A stretch of 64,000 nt of DNA from Kitasatospora indigofera (GCF_014655955.1 NZ_BNBO01000005.1:220998-284997); one strand, 5' to 3'. Shown: positions 38,001 to 47,714, counted from the first letter of the stretch. Notes: generated from the sequence alone by a model not told the origin. Program-made: numbers and translations.

Positions 38001-38031
38001 ACCCTGCCCCGGCGGGCCGTCCGGGCGGCGG

Positions 38032-38697
38032 TCACCCCTGCTTCGCCAGGCGGGCGAGCACCGTGCCGTCCGCCGCCAGGACGGCGACCCGGGGCACCCG
38101 GCCGTTCTCCCCGACGTCGGCGACGAAGGCGCACCAGCCCGGTGCGCCCGCGAGGGTGACCACCTGCGCCTCGGTGCTGCGGCCGCCGAGGTCCACCGTC
38201 ACCCGGGCCGCCGGGCCGGCTCCCCGGTAGAGGCCCACGACCAGTGCGGACGGACCGTCACCGAGCACGGCCGCCGTGATCTCCCCCGGCGGCACCTGGT
38301 CGACCCGGGCGGTCCACGGGGTGCCGTCGCCGGCCGCCGGGGCGGAGATCTCCGCGCCCTGCGCCGTCAGGGTCAGCTCCCGGCCGCCGCCGAAACCGTA
38401 CGGCTGCCCGACGCCCCGGACGACGACGGCCGGGCCCGGAGCCGTCGCGGCCGGCCGGGCCGGGGCGGACAGCACCGGGACGGCCCGGCCGGTGTCGCGG
38501 GCGGCGGGCCCCAGCAACAGGCCGGCGGCCCCGCAGAGCGGCACCAGGACGGCCACCGACACGACCGAGCGGACGGTCCGCCGGCGGCGGCGGATCGCCC
38601 GGCCGGTCCGCAGCACCGCGTCGACGGGCGCGGCGCCCACCGGCATCGCGTCGGCCGCCTGGCGCAGCGCCGAGGCGAGCCCCTCGCTCCGGTTCAT
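38032..38697 (-). CDS. Membrane protein encoded with SigE-type sigma factor (putative anti-sigma or effector)
   Basis: A 221-residue protein with a short cytoplasmic N-terminus, an arginine cluster (AIRRRRRTVRS), one membrane helix (VVSVAVLVPLCGAAGLLLG) and an extracytoplasmic domain of beta character. It starts inside the stop codon of the sigma-factor gene (ATGA), which is the usual layout of ECF sigma and its membrane regulator. No zinc-binding anti-sigma motif is seen in the N-terminus. The C-terminal 75 residues (SALVVGLYRGAGPAARVTVD...) are clearly homologous to the neighbouring secreted protein, so it may be a sensor of the same ligand. Confidence 0.7.
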   Translation of the reverse strand: MNRSEGLASALRQAADAMPVGAAPVDAVLRTGRAIRRRRRTVRSVVSVAVLVPLCGAAGLLLGPAARDTGRAVPVLSAPARPAATAPGPAVVVRGVGQPYGFGGGRELTLTAQGAEISAPAAGDGTPWTARVDQVPPGEITAAVLGDGPSALVVGLYRGAGPAARVTVDLGGRSTEAQVVTLAGAPGWCAFVADVGENGRVPRVAVLAADGTVLARLAKQG

Positions 38698-39326
38698 CGG
38701 GTGGTCTCCGTCCTGGGTTCGGGGTGGGGCTGCCGGCCGACGGCGTCGGCCAGGGCGCCGTTCTCGCGCAGCCGGGCCAGCGCACGGGAGATCTGGCCGC
38801 GCACGGTGCCCGTCCTGGTCCCGAGCACCGCCGCGACCTGGGCGTGGGTCATGTCCTCGAAGTAGCACAGGACCACGGCGGCGCGCTGCCGCGCCGGGAG
38901 TGCGGCCAGCGCGGCCAGCAGCACGCCGTGCTCCACCACCCGGGCGGTCTCGTCGGCCACCGGGGAGTGCGGCAGCCGGTCGGTGAGCCACTCGCGGACG
39001 GTCCGCCGCCGGAACCGGTCGATGTGCTGGTGGACCATGATCTGGCGGACGTACGCGGCCACGTCGTCGCTGCGCCGCACCCGGCCCCACTTGGCGTAGG
39101 CCGTCGCCAGTGCGCCCTGGGCGAGGTCCTCGGCGTCGTGGTGGCTGCCGGTGAGCAGGTACGCGGTGCGCAGCAGGCTCGGCCAGCGGTCGCTCATGAA
39201 GGCCCTGAACTCCTCGTCGGCGCCGGCACCGCCGGGGAGCGTCCGGGGTGGAAGGGGCGGAAGGGGTGGACGGTCCGGCTGCGGGTCAGGGGCGCGGCCA
39301 GGGTCACGGCCGGTGTCACTGGGCAA
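38694..39326 (-). CDS. RNA polymerase sigma factor, SigE family (ECF-like)
   Basis: A 210-residue sigma factor. After a Pro/Asp-rich N-terminus come region 2 (FMSDRWPSLLRTAYLLTGSH, HDAEDLAQGALATAYAKWGR) and region 4 (LAALPARQRAAVVLCYFEDM, THAQVAAVLGTRTGTVRGQI SRAL). The motif RTAYLLTGdxhxAEDLxQ is the mark of the streptomycete SigE-family sigma factors. The TTG start is supported by GAGGAA 2-6 bases upstream, and no ATG or GTG gives a better fit. Coupled to the membrane protein downstream. Confidence 0.88.
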   Translation of the reverse strand: MPSDTGRDPGRAPDPQPDRPPLPPLPPRTLPGGAGADEEFRAFMSDRWPSLLRTAYLLTGSHHDAEDLAQGALATAYAKWGRVRRSDDVAAYVRQIMVHQHIDRFRRRTVREWLTDRLPHSPVADETARVVEHGVLLAALAALPARQRAAVVLCYFEDMTHAQVAAVLGTRTGTVRGQISRALARLRENGALADAVGRQPHPEPRTETTR

Positions 39327-39417
39327 TGTTCCTCGCGGCGGGCTGCGGGTGCTGCCGCCGGGCCGCGGCCCGGCGGCAGCACGGTCGGGATCGTCGGCGG
39401 GCTCTGCTCTCGGCGGG

Positions 39418-40056
39418 CTACTGCTTGGCGAAGCCGGCGAGCACGCCGCCGTCCGCGCCGTAGGCGGTGACGACGGGGGTGGCGACGTGGGGAGCGGAGC
39501 CGCCGGGGATCTCGACGTGGAAGGCGGCCCAGCCGGGGGCGCCCGCCAGGCTCACCACGTGCGCCTCGACCACCGCGGCGCCGAGGGCCACCGTGACGCG
39601 GTCCACCTGGCCGGGGCCGCGGTACATGCCGACGACCAGGGCTGAGGTCGCGTCCCCCGCGACGGTCAGCGAGATCCGGCCCTCCGGCAGGGCCGCGACC
39701 TCGGCGCTCCAGGAGCCGCCGGGTGCGCCGGCCCCCTTGGCCACCACGTTCTCCGAACCCTGGTCCAGCCAGAGGCTCACGCCCCGGCCGACCTCCACGC
39801 CCTGGTGGGGCTCCACCACCCGCACGTGGCCGCCGGCCGCGGGGGCACCGGCCTGTACAGGTGCCGTGGGCGGGGTGGAGGGAGCGGACGGCGCGGAGGG
39901 AGCGGAGGGAGCGGAAGGCGCGGCGGACGCGCTCGGGCCGCCCGACCCGGTCGAGGCGAAGGCCACGCCGCCACCGGCCGCCAGCAGGACGGCGGTGGCG
40001 AGGCCGAGGGCGGCACGGACGGGCGGGCGCAGCGCACGGGTACCCACGTACGGCAT
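39418..40056 (-). CDS. Secreted or membrane-anchored protein, paralogue of the sigma partner's outer domain
   Basis: A 212-residue protein with an arginine-rich start, one hydrophobic segment (AALGLATAVLLAAGGGVAFA, a signal peptide or anchor), a SAPSAPSAPSAPS linker and a beta-rich domain. Its last 75 residues (SALVVGMYRGPGQVDRVTVA...LAGFAKQ) align throughout with the C-terminus of the 221-aa membrane protein, for example VVSLAGAPGW against VVTLAGAPGW. It is upstream of the sigma gene by 91 bases on the same strand. The ATG has GGAG. A duplicated sensing domain is the simplest reading. Confidence 0.7.
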   Translation of the reverse strand: MPYVGTRALRPPVRAALGLATAVLLAAGGGVAFASTGSGGPSASAAPSAPSAPSAPSAPSTPPTAPVQAGAPAAGGHVRVVEPHQGVEVGRGVSLWLDQGSENVVAKGAGAPGGSWSAEVAALPEGRISLTVAGDATSALVVGMYRGPGQVDRVTVALGAAVVEAHVVSLAGAPGWAAFHVEIPGGSAPHVATPVVTAYGADGGVLAGFAKQ

Positions 40057-40251
40057 CTGGAACTCCTGGGAGCAGACGGGCGGACGGGGGCTCCCGTCCA
40101 CCCTCCAGACGGCTGTCGCGGCCGGAAACGCTGCCCGGGTTCCGAAGAAATCTCACCGGCCCGGCACCGGGCACCGGGCCCGCCCGGCCCCGCGAACGCC
40201 GACGGGCGGCGGGCGAAGACCTCGCCCACCGCCCGTCCGTCGTGCGGCGCG

Positions 40252-42012
40252 TTACGCGACCGGCTCGCCGGCCGGCTCCAGGATGGCCACGCACTCGAAG
40301 TGGTGGGTCATCGGGAAGAGGTCGAAGGCGCGCAGCGAGACCGGCCGGTAGCCGCCCTCGCGGAAGAACGCGAGGTCGCGGGCGAGCGCGGCGGGGTCGC
40401 AGGCGACGTACGCGATCCGGCGGGCCTCCAGGCCGACCAGGTGGGCGACCGTCTCGCGGCCGGCGCCGGCCCGCGGCGGGTCCAGGACGATCAGGTCGGT
40501 GGCGGTGATCCCGGTCCGCGGGAGCAGGCTCTCGACCTTGTCGCACTCGATCCGGACGTTCTCCAGCGCCGCCAGGTTGTGCCGGGCGTCGGCCACGGCC
40601 TGCTTGCCGGACTCGATGCCGAGCACCGCGCCCTCCTCGCCGACCCGGTCCGCCAGCGCGCCCGCGAACAGGCCCACGCCGCAGTAGAGGTCCAGCGCGT
40701 TCTCCCCGTACTGCGGGTCGAGACCGTCCAGGACGGCGTTCACCAGCGTGTCGGGGGCCTCGGGGTGGATCTGCCAGAAGCCGCCGTTGCTGACCCGCCA
40801 GGTGCGGCCCACGGCCACCTCACGGACGAAGGTGCGGCCGTGCACGCGGTGGAAGCCCTCGTGCTCGTCGATCCGGGAGATCGAGACCGGCTTGTCCAGC
40901 TCCACGATCGGCAGCTGGGCACCGGGCCGCGGCACCAGGACGACCTGGCGGTCCGAGGAGCCGGTCGCGGCGATCGCGTCGACCGAGGCGACCCCGGGCC
41001 ACTCGCGGGCCTCGATGCCGAGCTCGGTGATCCCGGGCGCGGCGATCAGGCAGCGGTCGATCGGCTGCAGGTCGTGCGAGCGGTGCTTGCGCAGGCCCAC
41101 CTTGCCGGTGGCCGGGTCGACCGCGTACTGGACCCGGCTGCGCCAGGCGGGCACCTCGCCGGCCGGGAGCTTGCCGCCCACCGGCTCGACGCTGCCGTCC
41201 CAGCCGGCCTCGACCGGGGTGAGGCCGGCCAGCTTGGCCAGCTGCTCGGTGAGGACCTGCACCTTGAGCTTGCGCTGGCCGCCCGGGGTGACGTGCTGCC
41301 AGTCGCAGCCGCCGCACTTGCCCGGGCCGGAGAACGGGCAGGGCGGGGCGATCCGGTCCTTGGCGGGCTCCAGGATCTCCACCGCGTCGGCCCGCAGGAA
41401 ACGCGACTTGGTGGTGCCCTCGGTGACCTGGGCGATCACCCTCTCGCCGGGCAGCGCGTGCCGGACGAACAGCACCCGCCCCTCGTGCCGGGCCACGCAG
41501 TGGCCGCCGCCGTGCGCGACGGCGCCGACCTCGACCTCGTACCGCTCGCCGACCAGCGGGTCGCCGCCCGGGCCGCGGGGGGCCGGCTCGGCCTTCGGGG
41601 CCTTCGGGGTGCGCAGCAGCTTCGGCGCCTTGACCGTCTGCTTGCGCGGGCCGGCGCCGCGGGGCTTGTCGCCCTGCGGACCGGCGCCCTGGCCGGCACC
41701 GGCGGGCCTGGACCCGCCGGCCTTGGCACCGCCGGCCTTCGGGCCGGCCTGCTTCGCGCCGGCGCCCTTGGCCGCACCGGCGCCGGCACGGGCCTGCGCA
41801 CCGCCGCGAGCGCCCTCGGGGCGGCTCTCGTCGGCGCGCGGCGCCTCGCCCGGCGCCAGCGGCGCGGTCTGCGCGGTGTAGCCGTCGCGGTCGGTGGCCT
41901 CGGGGCGGGCGGGCCTGGCGGCCCAGCGCGGACGGGCGACCTGACCGGGCTTGGCGCCCTTGCGGGCCTGGCCCGACTTGCCGTTGGAGCGGGGCGGGGT
42001 GTTGCGGGTCAC
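40252..42012 (-). CDS. TrmA/RumA-family RNA (uracil-C5)-methyltransferase with long N-terminal extension
   Basis: A 586-residue enzyme. Residues 1-150 are a Lys/Arg/Ala/Gly/Pro-rich disordered extension. A TRAM domain follows (VGERYEVEVGAVAHGGGHCV), then the [4Fe-4S] cysteines in CPFSGPGKCGGCDWQH and the SAM site ALDLYCGVGLFAG, LIVLDPPRAGAG and the catalytic-cysteine region RIAYVACDPAALARDLAFF. It methylates uracil C5 in rRNA or tRNA. The GTG start overlaps the permease stop (GTGA), tying an RNA-modifying enzyme to potassium-type transport genes, as seen in other streptomycetes. Confidence 0.88.
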   Translation of the reverse strand: MTRNTPPRSNGKSGQARKGAKPGQVARPRWAARPARPEATDRDGYTAQTAPLAPGEAPRADESRPEGARGGAQARAGAGAAKGAGAKQAGPKAGGAKAGGSRPAGAGQGAGPQGDKPRGAGPRKQTVKAPKLLRTPKAPKAEPAPRGPGGDPLVGERYEVEVGAVAHGGGHCVARHEGRVLFVRHALPGERVIAQVTEGTTKSRFLRADAVEILEPAKDRIAPPCPFSGPGKCGGCDWQHVTPGGQRKLKVQVLTEQLAKLAGLTPVEAGWDGSVEPVGGKLPAGEVPAWRSRVQYAVDPATGKVGLRKHRSHDLQPIDRCLIAAPGITELGIEAREWPGVASVDAIAATGSSDRQVVLVPRPGAQLPIVELDKPVSISRIDEHEGFHRVHGRTFVREVAVGRTWRVSNGGFWQIHPEAPDTLVNAVLDGLDPQYGENALDLYCGVGLFAGALADRVGEEGAVLGIESGKQAVADARHNLAALENVRIECDKVESLLPRTGITATDLIVLDPPRAGAGRETVAHLVGLEARRIAYVACDPAALARDLAFFREGGYRPVSLRAFDLFPMTHHFECVAILEPAGEPVA

Positions 42013-44093
42013 TTGGTGGTGTCCTTGCTGGCGTCAGCGGGGCCGTCGGAGCTGCCCGGGTCGGAGGTACCGGAGACCTTCGACTTTACGGCCTGCGGCC
42101 GACGCGGCTCACCGCGTCGCACCGCACCCGGCGCCGACCAGGCCTTCTGCGGCTTGCGCCGCTCCGAGGACTCCAGCTGCCACGGCACCGAGGTGACCAT
42201 CACACCCGGCTTGAAGAGCAGCCGGCCCTTGAGGCGCAGCGCGCTCTGGTTGTGCAGCAGGTGCTCGTACCAGTGGCCGACCACGTACTCGGGGATGTAG
42301 ACCGAGACCACGTCGCGCGGGCTGCTGCGGCGCAGGTTCTTGACGTAGTCCAGGACCGGGCCGGTGATCTCGCGGAACGGCGAGTCCAGCACCTTGAGCG
42401 GCACCTCGATGCCGCGCTCGTCCCACTCGCGGCGCAGCGCCTCGGTGTCCGCCGGGTCGACGTTGACCGAGACCGCCTCCAGCGTGTGGGCGCGCGCCAG
42501 GCGGGCGTACGCGAGGGCGCGCAGGGCCGGCTTGTGCAGCTTGGAGACCAGCACGATGGCGTGCACCCGGGTGGGCAGCACCACGTCGTCGGGCTCCTCG
42601 GCGGCGACCAGCTCCCGGGAGACCCGGTCGTAGTGCCGGCGGATCGCCTTCATCAGCACGAACAGCGCGACCATGGTGGCGATCGCGATCCAGGCGTGGC
42701 TGATCTTGGTGGCCAGCACCACGATCAGCACGGCCGAGGTCATCACCAGGCCGAAGGCGTTGATCGCCCGGCTGCGCTGCATGTGGGAGCGCTTGGCCTG
42801 GTCGGTCTCGGTGCGCAGCAGCCGGGTCCAGTGCCGGATCATGCCGGACTGGCTCATGTTGAACGAGACGAAGACGCCGACGATGTACAGCTGGATCAGC
42901 CGGGTCGGGTCGGCGTCGAAGGCGACGATGAACAGGATCGCGGCCAGCGCCAGCAGGATGATGCCGTTGGAGAAGGCCAGCCGGTCACCGCGGGTGTGCA
43001 GCTGGCGCGGCAGGTAGCGGTCCTGGGCGAGGATCGAGCCGAGCACCGGGAACCCGTTGAAGGCGGTGTTGGCGGCCAGCACCAGGATCAGGCCGGTGAC
43101 GGCGGCGATGAAGTAGAAGCCCGGGGTGAAGTTCGAGAAGACGGCCTCGCTGATCTGCGCCAGCGCGGTCTTCTGGTGGTAGTCGGCGGGCGCGCCGACC
43201 AGCTGCTCGGCCGGGTTCTCGGCCATCTGCGCGCCGGTCAGGTGGGCCAGGTAGATGATGCCCATGAACATCACCACGGCGAAGCCCGCCATCATCAGCA
43301 GGGTGGTCGCGGCGTTCTTGCTCTTCGGCTTGCGGAAGGCCGGCACGCCGTTGCTGATCGCCTCGACGCCGGTGAGCGCGGCACAGCCCGAGGAGAAGGC
43401 CTTGAGCAGCAGGAACACCAGGGCGAACCCGGCCAGCGACTCGTTGCCGGGGGTGGCCTCCAGGTGGAACCCCGAGCTCTCGGCCGGCATGTCGGCGCCG
43501 AAGACCAGGTGCCGGACCAGGCCGTAGCCGACCATGCCCATCACGCCGACCATGAAGGCGTAGGTCGGGATGGCGAAGGCGGTGCCGGACTCCCGGACCC
43601 CGCGCAGGTTCATGCCCATCAGCAGGATCACCAGCGTGACCGACAGGCCCAGCTCGTGACCGCGCAGCGCGGGGACGGCCGAGACGACGTTGGCCACGCC
43701 CGAGGTGGTCGAGACGGCGACGGTGAGGATGTAGTCGACGAGCAGGGCGCTCGCGACCACCAGGCCCGACTTGGGACCGTGGTTCACCGTGGCGACCTCG
43801 TAGTCGCCGCCGCCGCTCGGGTAGGCGTGCACGTTCTGCCGGTACGAGGCGACCACCGCGAGCATCACGATGGCGACGACCACGCCGATCTGCCACGAGA
43901 AGTGGATCGCCGAGGCACCTGCCAGGGAGAGGGTGAGCAGGATCTCCTCGGGCGCGTACGCCACCGAGGAGAGCGCGTCCGAGGCGAAGACGGGCAGCGC
44001 GATGCGCTTGGGGAGAAGGGTTTCCCCGAGCTTGTCGCTCCGCAGGGCACGCCCGATCAGGATGCGTTTCGGAAGGTCAGTCGGCATAGGCAC
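42009..44093 (-). CDS. APC-superfamily permease, KimA-like potassium transporter
   Basis: A 694-residue protein with about 12 membrane helices (to about residue 480) and a 200-residue cytoplasmic C-terminal domain. The N-terminus KLGETLLPKRIALPVFASDA then LSSVAYAPEEILLTLSLAGA and NVHAYPSGGGDYEVATVNHG are characteristic of the YdaO/KimA group, whose B. subtilis member is a high-affinity K+ importer controlled by cyclic di-AMP. The divergent neighbours are two TrkA-type K+ regulators, which supports the assignment. A basic Ser/Lys/Asp tail ends the protein. Alternatively an amino-acid permease of unknown substrate. Confidence 0.78.
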   Translation of the reverse strand: MPMPTDLPKRILIGRALRSDKLGETLLPKRIALPVFASDALSSVAYAPEEILLTLSLAGASAIHFSWQIGVVVAIVMLAVVASYRQNVHAYPSGGGDYEVATVNHGPKSGLVVASALLVDYILTVAVSTTSGVANVVSAVPALRGHELGLSVTLVILLMGMNLRGVRESGTAFAIPTYAFMVGVMGMVGYGLVRHLVFGADMPAESSGFHLEATPGNESLAGFALVFLLLKAFSSGCAALTGVEAISNGVPAFRKPKSKNAATTLLMMAGFAVVMFMGIIYLAHLTGAQMAENPAEQLVGAPADYHQKTALAQISEAVFSNFTPGFYFIAAVTGLILVLAANTAFNGFPVLGSILAQDRYLPRQLHTRGDRLAFSNGIILLALAAILFIVAFDADPTRLIQLYIVGVFVSFNMSQSGMIRHWTRLLRTETDQAKRSHMQRSRAINAFGLVMTSAVLIVVLATKISHAWIAIATMVALFVLMKAIRRHYDRVSRELVAAEEPDDVVLPTRVHAIVLVSKLHKPALRALAYARLARAHTLEAVSVNVDPADTEALRREWDERGIEVPLKVLDSPFREITGPVLDYVKNLRRSSPRDVVSVYIPEYVVGHWYEHLLHNQSALRLKGRLLFKPGVMVTSVPWQLESSERRKPQKAWSAPGAVRRGEPRRPQAVKSKVSGTSDPGSSDGPADASKDTTK

Positions 44094-44323
44094 GGTAAGG
44101 AATCGTAGGGGGTACTCACGGGCGAGTCCGACTTACGTCCCCCCCTTCGTCGGGACTGTGTTCGGGAGACCGGCTAGCGTGTCGCATGAAGGGCCGGCGG
44201 GCAACACTCCAGTTGTCCCGCGAAAGCCGCCGACAAGAGTCACCCCCACCCCGGGGTGCGGAAGGACGATGAACGGTGTTTGCGCAGGTCAAGACCCCAA
44301 CGGACCGGGTGAGGTAGCGCTCA

Positions 44324-44992
44324 GTGCACATCGTCATCATGGGCTGCGGCCGCGTGGGCTCCGCCCTCGCGAGAGCGCTTGAGAAACAGGGCCACTCGGT
44401 GGCAGTGGTCGACCAGGACCCGACGGCGTTCCGCCGCCTGGGAGCCGGGTTCAACGGCCGGCGGGTGACCGGGGTCGGCTTCGACCAGGACACCCTGCGC
44501 GAGGCCGGCATCGAGGAGGCGGGCGCGTTCGCGGCGGTCAGCAGCGGCGACAACTCCAACATCATCGCCGCGCGGGTGGCCCGGGAGAACTTCGGCGTGG
44601 AGAACGTCGCGGCCCGGATCTACGACCCGCGGCGCGCCGAGGTCTACCAGCGCCTGGGCATCCCCACCGTCGCCACCGTCCGCTGGACGGCCGACCAGAT
44701 GCTGCGCCGGCTGCTGCCCAGCGGCGCCGAGACGCTCTGGCAGGACCCGACCGGCAGTGTGCAGATGGCCGAGGTGGCGTACGCGCCGTCCTGGGTCGGG
44801 CACCGGCTGAGCGCGCTGGAGGAGGCCTCCGGGGCGCGCGTGGCGTTCGTCACGCGGCTCGGCGAGAGCGTGCTCCCCACGCCGCAGATGGTGGTCCAGG
44901 AGGGCGATCTGGTGCACGTGACGCTGCGCCGCGAGGATCTGGCGGCGGTCGAGGCCGCGTTCGCCCAGGGCCCGAACGAGGAGGGTCACTGA
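44324..44992 (+). CDS. TrkA-type potassium uptake regulator (RCK), first copy
   Basis: A 222-residue cytoplasmic protein with a Rossmann N-terminal RCK domain (MHIVIMGCGRVGSALARALE, NAD/ATP-binding glycine motif, then VAVVDQDPTAF) and a TrkA-C domain (VRWTADQMLRRLL...). It gates a K+ channel or transporter in response to nucleotides. GTG start with a GTGAGG ribosome binding site. It overlaps the second RCK gene by one base (TGATG), so both are made together as a probable hetero-octamer. No TrkH membrane gene is beside them; the divergent KimA-like permease is the nearest transporter. Confidence 0.9.
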   Translation: MHIVIMGCGRVGSALARALEKQGHSVAVVDQDPTAFRRLGAGFNGRRVTGVGFDQDTLREAGIEEAGAFAAVSSGDNSNIIAARVARENFGVENVAARIYDPRRAEVYQRLGIPTVATVRWTADQMLRRLLPSGAETLWQDPTGSVQMAEVAYAPSWVGHRLSALEEASGARVAFVTRLGESVLPTPQMVVQEGDLVHVTLRREDLAAVEAAFAQGPNEEGH

Positions 44993-45669
44993 TGCGGGTC
45001 GCAATTGCCGGGGCCGGTGCCGTCGGCCGCTCGATCGCGGGCGAGCTGCTGGAGAACGGCCACGAGGTCCTGCTGATCGACAAGAACCCGAACTCCATCT
45101 CGGTGGAGCGGGTGCCGATGGCGGAGTGGCTGCTGGCGGACGCCTGCGAGATCACCTCGCTGGACGAGGCCGCCCTGCAGCGCTGCCACGTGGTGATCGC
45201 CGCGACCGGCGACGACAAGGTCAACATGGTCGTCTCGCTGCTGGCGAAGACCGAGTACGGCGTTCCCCGGGTGGTCGCCCGGGTGAACAACCCCAAGAAC
45301 GAGTGGCTCTTCAACGAGTCCTGGGGCGTGGACGTCGCGGTGTCGACGCCGCGCCTGATGTCGGCCCTGGTCGAGGAGGCGGTCAGCGTCGGTGACCTGG
45401 TCCGGCTGATGCGCTTCAGCCAGGGCAACGCCAACCTGGTCGAGCTGACCCTGGCCGCCGACACCGAGCTGGTGGGCACCCGGGTCGGCGACGTGGAGTG
45501 GCCGCAGGACACCGCGCTGGTGACCATCATCCGCGAGGGCCGGGTCCTGGTGCCGAGCGGCGACGACACCCTGGAGGGCGGCGACGAGCTGCTCTTCGTC
45601 GCCGCCCAGGAGCGCGAGGAGGAGCTGGAGAACCTGCTGCTGGCCGGCGGCGGGGCCGGCACCGGCTGA
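44992..45669 (+). CDS. TrkA-type potassium uptake regulator (RCK), second copy
   Basis: A 225-residue RCK protein: MRVAIAGAGAVGRSIAGELL and EVLLIDKNPNSI form the nucleotide site, and ATGDDKVNMVVSLLAKTEYG is the second half of the Rossmann fold. TrkA-C follows (NLVELTLAADTELVGTRVGD). It differs enough from the first copy to suggest an old duplication. The pair corresponds to the CeoB/CeoC pair of mycobacteria. A 50-bp palindromic terminator follows 12 bases downstream. Confidence 0.9.
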   Translation: MRVAIAGAGAVGRSIAGELLENGHEVLLIDKNPNSISVERVPMAEWLLADACEITSLDEAALQRCHVVIAATGDDKVNMVVSLLAKTEYGVPRVVARVNNPKNEWLFNESWGVDVAVSTPRLMSALVEEAVSVGDLVRLMRFSQGNANLVELTLAADTELVGTRVGDVEWPQDTALVTIIREGRVLVPSGDDTLEGGDELLFVAAQEREEELENLLLAGGGAGTG

Positions 45670-45680
45670 CGGGCCGCCCG

Positions 45681-45730
45681 GACGTACGAGGAGGGGCCCA
45701 CCCGCGCGGGTGGGCCCCTCCTCGTACGTC
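45681..45730. terminator. Perfect 50-bp palindrome, bidirectional terminator
   Basis: Bases 45681-45705 and 45706-45730 are exact reverse complements (centre cccgcgcggg), so the stem could reach 23 pairs around a 4-base loop. It lies between convergent genes and is the strongest terminator-like structure in the window. Confidence 0.9.
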
Positions 45731-45768
45731 GTGCCGTCCGGTCGGACCGCCCCGCCGGGGCGTCCGGG

Positions 45769-46563
45769 CTACTCGTCCTCGACGACCGCCTTGATCGGCG
45801 GCGGCGCCTTCAGCAGGATCTGCCAGGTGATGTACATCGCCAGCAGCATCGGGGGGATGCCGAGCGCCACCTTCAGCCAGCCGAGCAGGTTCACGTTGCC
45901 GGTGAAGTACAGCGGGAAGAGGATCACCGGCTTGATGCCCATGATCACCACCCAGGCCCAGGTGGCCTTGGTGTAGGCGGCGAGCCGGCCCGGGTTCTGG
46001 GTCCGCCAGGTGAACATCTCACCGGTGACCGGGCCCAGCATCACCCCGATCAGCGGCCAGCGGACCAGCGCCGACACCGCCAGGCCCACGCAGTAGCCGA
46101 CGCTCCAGAGCAGGCCCGGGAGGTAGAAGTTCTCGGCCTTGCCGGTCTTCATCGAGATCCAGGCGCCGATCGCGACCCCGAAGACGCCGCTGAAGGCGTG
46201 CTGGATGGTCTCGCGCTTGAACAGCCGGACCACCACGAACAGCGCACTCAGGCCCAGAGCCGCCCAGGCGGCGGTCGAGACCTGGTGGGTGATGTTGTAC
46301 GTGATGATGAAGACCAGGCCGGGCAGCGTCATGTCGATCATGCCGCGGACGCCGCCGAAGGCCTGCATCACCGTGTCGGCGGCCTCCCGGGAGGCGGCTG
46401 CCTCACGGGCCGCCGTCTCCTCCGCGGTCTCCGGGGCGGGCTCCGCCGCGGCGGGACCGGGCCCCTCGAAGGACCGCTCGTAGGGGTGACCGCTCGCCTC
46501 GGCGGGTTTGGCCAGGTCGAGCTGGGCGGCGGGATCGCCGCCGGGCAGGTTGCTCACGCTCAT
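45769..46563 (-). CDS. DUF3159 membrane protein
   Basis: A 264-residue protein: residues 1-65 are polar and Ala/Glu-rich, followed by about five membrane helices. The motif FGGVRGMIDMTLPGLVFIIT then VRLFKRETIQHAFSGVFGVA, and RWPLIGVMLGPVTGEMFTWR are characteristic of DUF3159, a conserved actinobacterial family of unknown function. The start overlaps the stop of the upstream OB-fold gene by 4 bases. This OB-fold/DUF3159 order next to the trkA pair is a conserved streptomycete arrangement as far as I recall. Confidence 0.85.
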   Translation of the reverse strand: MSVSNLPGGDPAAQLDLAKPAEASGHPYERSFEGPGPAAAEPAPETAEETAAREAAASREAADTVMQAFGGVRGMIDMTLPGLVFIITYNITHQVSTAAWAALGLSALFVVVRLFKRETIQHAFSGVFGVAIGAWISMKTGKAENFYLPGLLWSVGYCVGLAVSALVRWPLIGVMLGPVTGEMFTWRTQNPGRLAAYTKATWAWVVIMGIKPVILFPLYFTGNVNLLGWLKVALGIPPMLLAMYITWQILLKAPPPIKAVVEDE

Positions 46564-46967
46564 TCGCTCCCGTGTCCTACCGGACGCAGCTCGTAGCGGG
46601 GGTTGAACAGCACGCGGCGCCCACGTGCGTGGCTGATCCGGCCGCTGGCGACGAGCCGGCGGCCGGGTTCTATGCCCGCGATCGAGCGCCGGCCGAGCCA
46701 GACCACGTCGAGGGCCTCGGTGCCGTCGAAGAGTTCCGCCTCCAGCGCGGGCACGCCGGCCCGGGGGCGGAGCGTCACGGTGCGCAGGGTGCCCGCCACG
46801 GTGACCAGGGCACGGTCACTGCAGCTGGCGATCGGAGTGCAGCCCGACTCCGCCGCGCTCTCCTGCCGCAGTTCCTCGGCCTGGAGCTCCTCGGTGGAGG
46901 AGGTCAACCGGCTGAGCATACGGCGGAAGCGACCCTGCGGCTGGTCGCTGCTGATGTCACCACTCAT
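46560..46967 (-). CDS. OB-fold nucleic-acid-binding protein
   Basis: A 135-residue protein. An N-terminal amphipathic helix (FRRMLSRLTSSTEELQAEEL) precedes an OB fold: VTVAGTLRTVTLRPRAGVPA, LEAELFDGTEALDVVWLGRR and GRRLVASGRISHARGRRVLF NPRYEL match the tRNA-anticodon/DNA-binding OB type (as in RecG wedge or aspartyl-tRNA synthetase). Likely binds single-stranded nucleic acid; partner unknown. The ATG (MSGDISSD) is chosen. Coupled to the DUF3159 gene. Confidence 0.8.
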   Translation of the reverse strand: MSGDISSDQPQGRFRRMLSRLTSSTEELQAEELRQESAAESGCTPIASCSDRALVTVAGTLRTVTLRPRAGVPALEAELFDGTEALDVVWLGRRSIAGIEPGRRLVASGRISHARGRRVLFNPRYELRPVGHGSE

Positions 46968-47033
46968 GCCCGAAGGGTACCGGTACAAGGGGGTCCGACG
47001 GCAGGGCCGGAGGTCCGGACGCCCGGACCTCGC

Positions 47034-47714
<681 letters not shown>

